Part shown: piece by piece, positions 6,402 through 6,848 of the stretch
Numbering within the stretch: the first letter of the stretch is position 1
Layout: each line of letters opens with the position of its first letter
From: Leptospira terpstrae serovar Hualin str. LT 11-33 = ATCC 700639
Lineage (GTDB): Bacteria > Spirochaetota > Leptospiria > Leptospirales > Leptospiraceae
DNA: 6,848 nt
Assembly: GCF_000332495.1 (NCBI RefSeq)
Contig: NZ_AOGW02000021.1
Span: 1-6,848, forward strand
Reading direction: 5' to 3'
Notes under the pieces: generated by a model
Seen by the model: the letters and a program-made list of their open reading frames with translations, nothing else
What the model was told of the DNA's origin: nothing
Database searches by the model: none
Translations under genes and position numbers: made by a program

Positions 6402-6475
6402 CACTCGCTTTTCCGCTCCGCGGGCGAGTGTCCGAGACTTGCTCCCTATGGGTCGCAAGTCTGTCATTTCGCGAA
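6402..6475. repeat. Palindromic intergenic repeat, block B
   Basis: There are two adjacent hairpins and a small palindrome. The first pairs CACTCGC (6402-6408) with GCGAGTG (6424-6430) and has an inner CCGC/GCGG stem (6413-6416 with 6420-6423). The second pairs AGACTTGC (6435-6442) with GCAAGTCT (6455-6462) and has an inner CCC/GGG (6444-6446 with 6450-6452). TTCGCGAA (6468-6475) is self-complementary. The loop of the second hairpin contains the reverse complement of the core found in block A. It replaces the body of the 5S remnant. Confidence 0.65.
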
Positions 6476-6490
6476 CGATCTTTTCCTTGC

Positions 6491-6514
6491 GGTACTATTG
6501 GGTTCGCTCAATGG
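6491..6514 (+). repeat. 24-bp inverted copy of the 5S 3'-side hairpin
   Basis: These 24 bases are the exact reverse complement of 6605-6628 (equivalently 101-124), covering the helix with the TTCG loop plus GGTACT inside the 5S gene. The copy therefore has plus-strand orientation while the genuine 5S is on the minus strand. The two arms enclose the palindromic 5S terminator, so the whole 6491-6628 segment could form a large hairpin. The last ten bases of the copy recur as window bases 1-10. Confidence 0.85.
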
Positions 6515-6533
6515 CGATTTCTATTTTGTACAT

Positions 6534-6565
6534 AAAAAAAGCCAACCATGCGGTTGGCTTTTTTT
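6534..6565 (-). terminator. 5S terminator, copy 2
   Basis: Identical to the palindrome at 30-61: 14-base arms ending in A7/T7 around ATGC. Here it lies inside the 24-bp inverted repeat pair (6491-6514 with 6605-6628). Confidence 0.9.
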
Positions 6566-6584
6566 ATTGAGTTATGAGTGCTAA

Positions 6585-6701
6585 CCCGGCAATGTCCTAC
6601 TCTCCCATTGAGCGAACCCAATAGTACCATCGGCGATGAGAAGCTTGACTTCCGTGTTCGGAATGGGAACGGGTATGGCCTTCTCTCCATAATCACCAGG
6701 A
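6585..6701 (-). rRNA. rrf: 5S ribosomal RNA, copy 2 (same as 81-197)
   Basis: The sequence is identical to the 5S gene at 81-197, with the same conserved core and helix I ends. It counts as a second gene only if the window is a real tandem duplication; for a circular molecule it is the same gene seen twice. Confidence 0.93.
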
Positions 6702-6756
6702 GTAATTACCATTACTTCTAAGTGCACCGGATTTGCAAGTACATTTAATAGAAAAT

Positions 6757-6848
6757 TTACATATTTAAATCGTAAGTCACACCAAATTTTAATCCGGAAA
6801 CTAAGATTGTATGATCGGCTGTGGCAGAAACAAACTCCATTAATGTTC
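6757..6848 (-). CDS. 3' end of the exported-protein gene, partial, cut by the window edge
   Basis: This is the last 30 codons including the TAA, identical to the end of the gene at 253-1200, with the remainder beyond the window. It is either the wrap-around of the same gene or the start of a second tandem copy. Confidence 0.9.
   Translation of the reverse strand, partial: TLMEFVSATADHTILVSGLKFGVTYDLNM

Larger units (their letters stand above)
6505..6848. repeat. Direct terminal repeat, copy 2 (identical to 1-344)
   Basis: This is the second copy of the segment described at 1-344. It includes a second copy of the 14-bp-arm terminator at 6534-6565. If the molecule is circular this is merely the wrap-around; if not, it begins the next unit of a tandem duplication. 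Confidence 0.95.

Noticed and set aside
6384..6584. 66-codon plus-strand ORF
   Set aside because: It covers the palindromic repeat block, the inverted 5S fragment and the terminator; it has no ribosome site and reflects repeat composition.
1..6848. Small plasmid
   Set aside because: The sequence closes on itself, but no replication initiator, partition gene, iteron array or mobilisation gene is present, and a 5S rRNA gene argues for chromosomal origin.
1..6848. CRISPR array, tRNA genes or insertion sequence
   Set aside because: I saw no regularly spaced repeats, no tRNA cloverleaf and no transposase-like reading frame; the repeats present are the 344-bp ends and the palindromic blocks described.

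Overview
The window looks chromosomal and bacterial, with AT-rich genes of a kind seen in spirochaetes. My best guess is a Leptospira-like organism, perhaps from the saprophytic group. The reasons are a solitary 5S rRNA gene with no 16S or 23S beside it (leptospires keep rRNA genes unlinked), the style of the two exported proteins, and the compact palindromic intergenic repeats. This is inference from composition and protein style; no search was possible.

The most striking global property is that bases 1-344 and 6505-6848 match throughout as the same direct repeat, an offset of 6504 bp. The window is therefore either a 6504-bp circular contig written with overlapping ends, or slightly more than one unit of a tandem duplication. 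The unit carries no recognisable replication, partition or mobilisation gene, so a self-replicating plasmid is not supported.

Layout of one unit: a minus-strand 5S rRNA gene (81-197) with a strong palindromic terminator (30-61); two minus-strand genes for exported, probably outer-membrane proteins (253-1200 and 1351-2379); and a minus-strand pair encoding a three-domain FAD/NAD(P)H/[2Fe-2S] reductase (2548-3729) and, upstream of it, a CrtI/CrtISO/RetSat-like FAD oxidoreductase (3793-5319). A TetR-family regulator (5508-6134) is divergently transcribed from that pair. The 188-bp divergent region holds a perfect 23-bp palindrome (5358-5380), the obvious candidate operator.

From 6135 to 6584 there is no clear gene. 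This stretch holds a possible 32-codon ORF overlapping the tetR stop, two palindromic repeat blocks sharing a 12-nt core in opposite orientation, a minus-strand terminator, a remnant of a second 5S 3' end, and a 24-bp inverted copy of the 5S 3'-side hairpin arm. Then the 5S gene and the 3' end of the first exported-protein gene appear again.

Working model (inference): the regulator senses a small, probably hydrophobic ligand and releases the operator. The oxidoreductase then acts on a polyene or other lipid-like substrate, and the reductase shuttles electrons between NAD(P)H and an iron-sulphur partner or the oxidoreductase. The two exported-protein genes and the 5S gene are neighbours in the same direction but need not be functionally linked.
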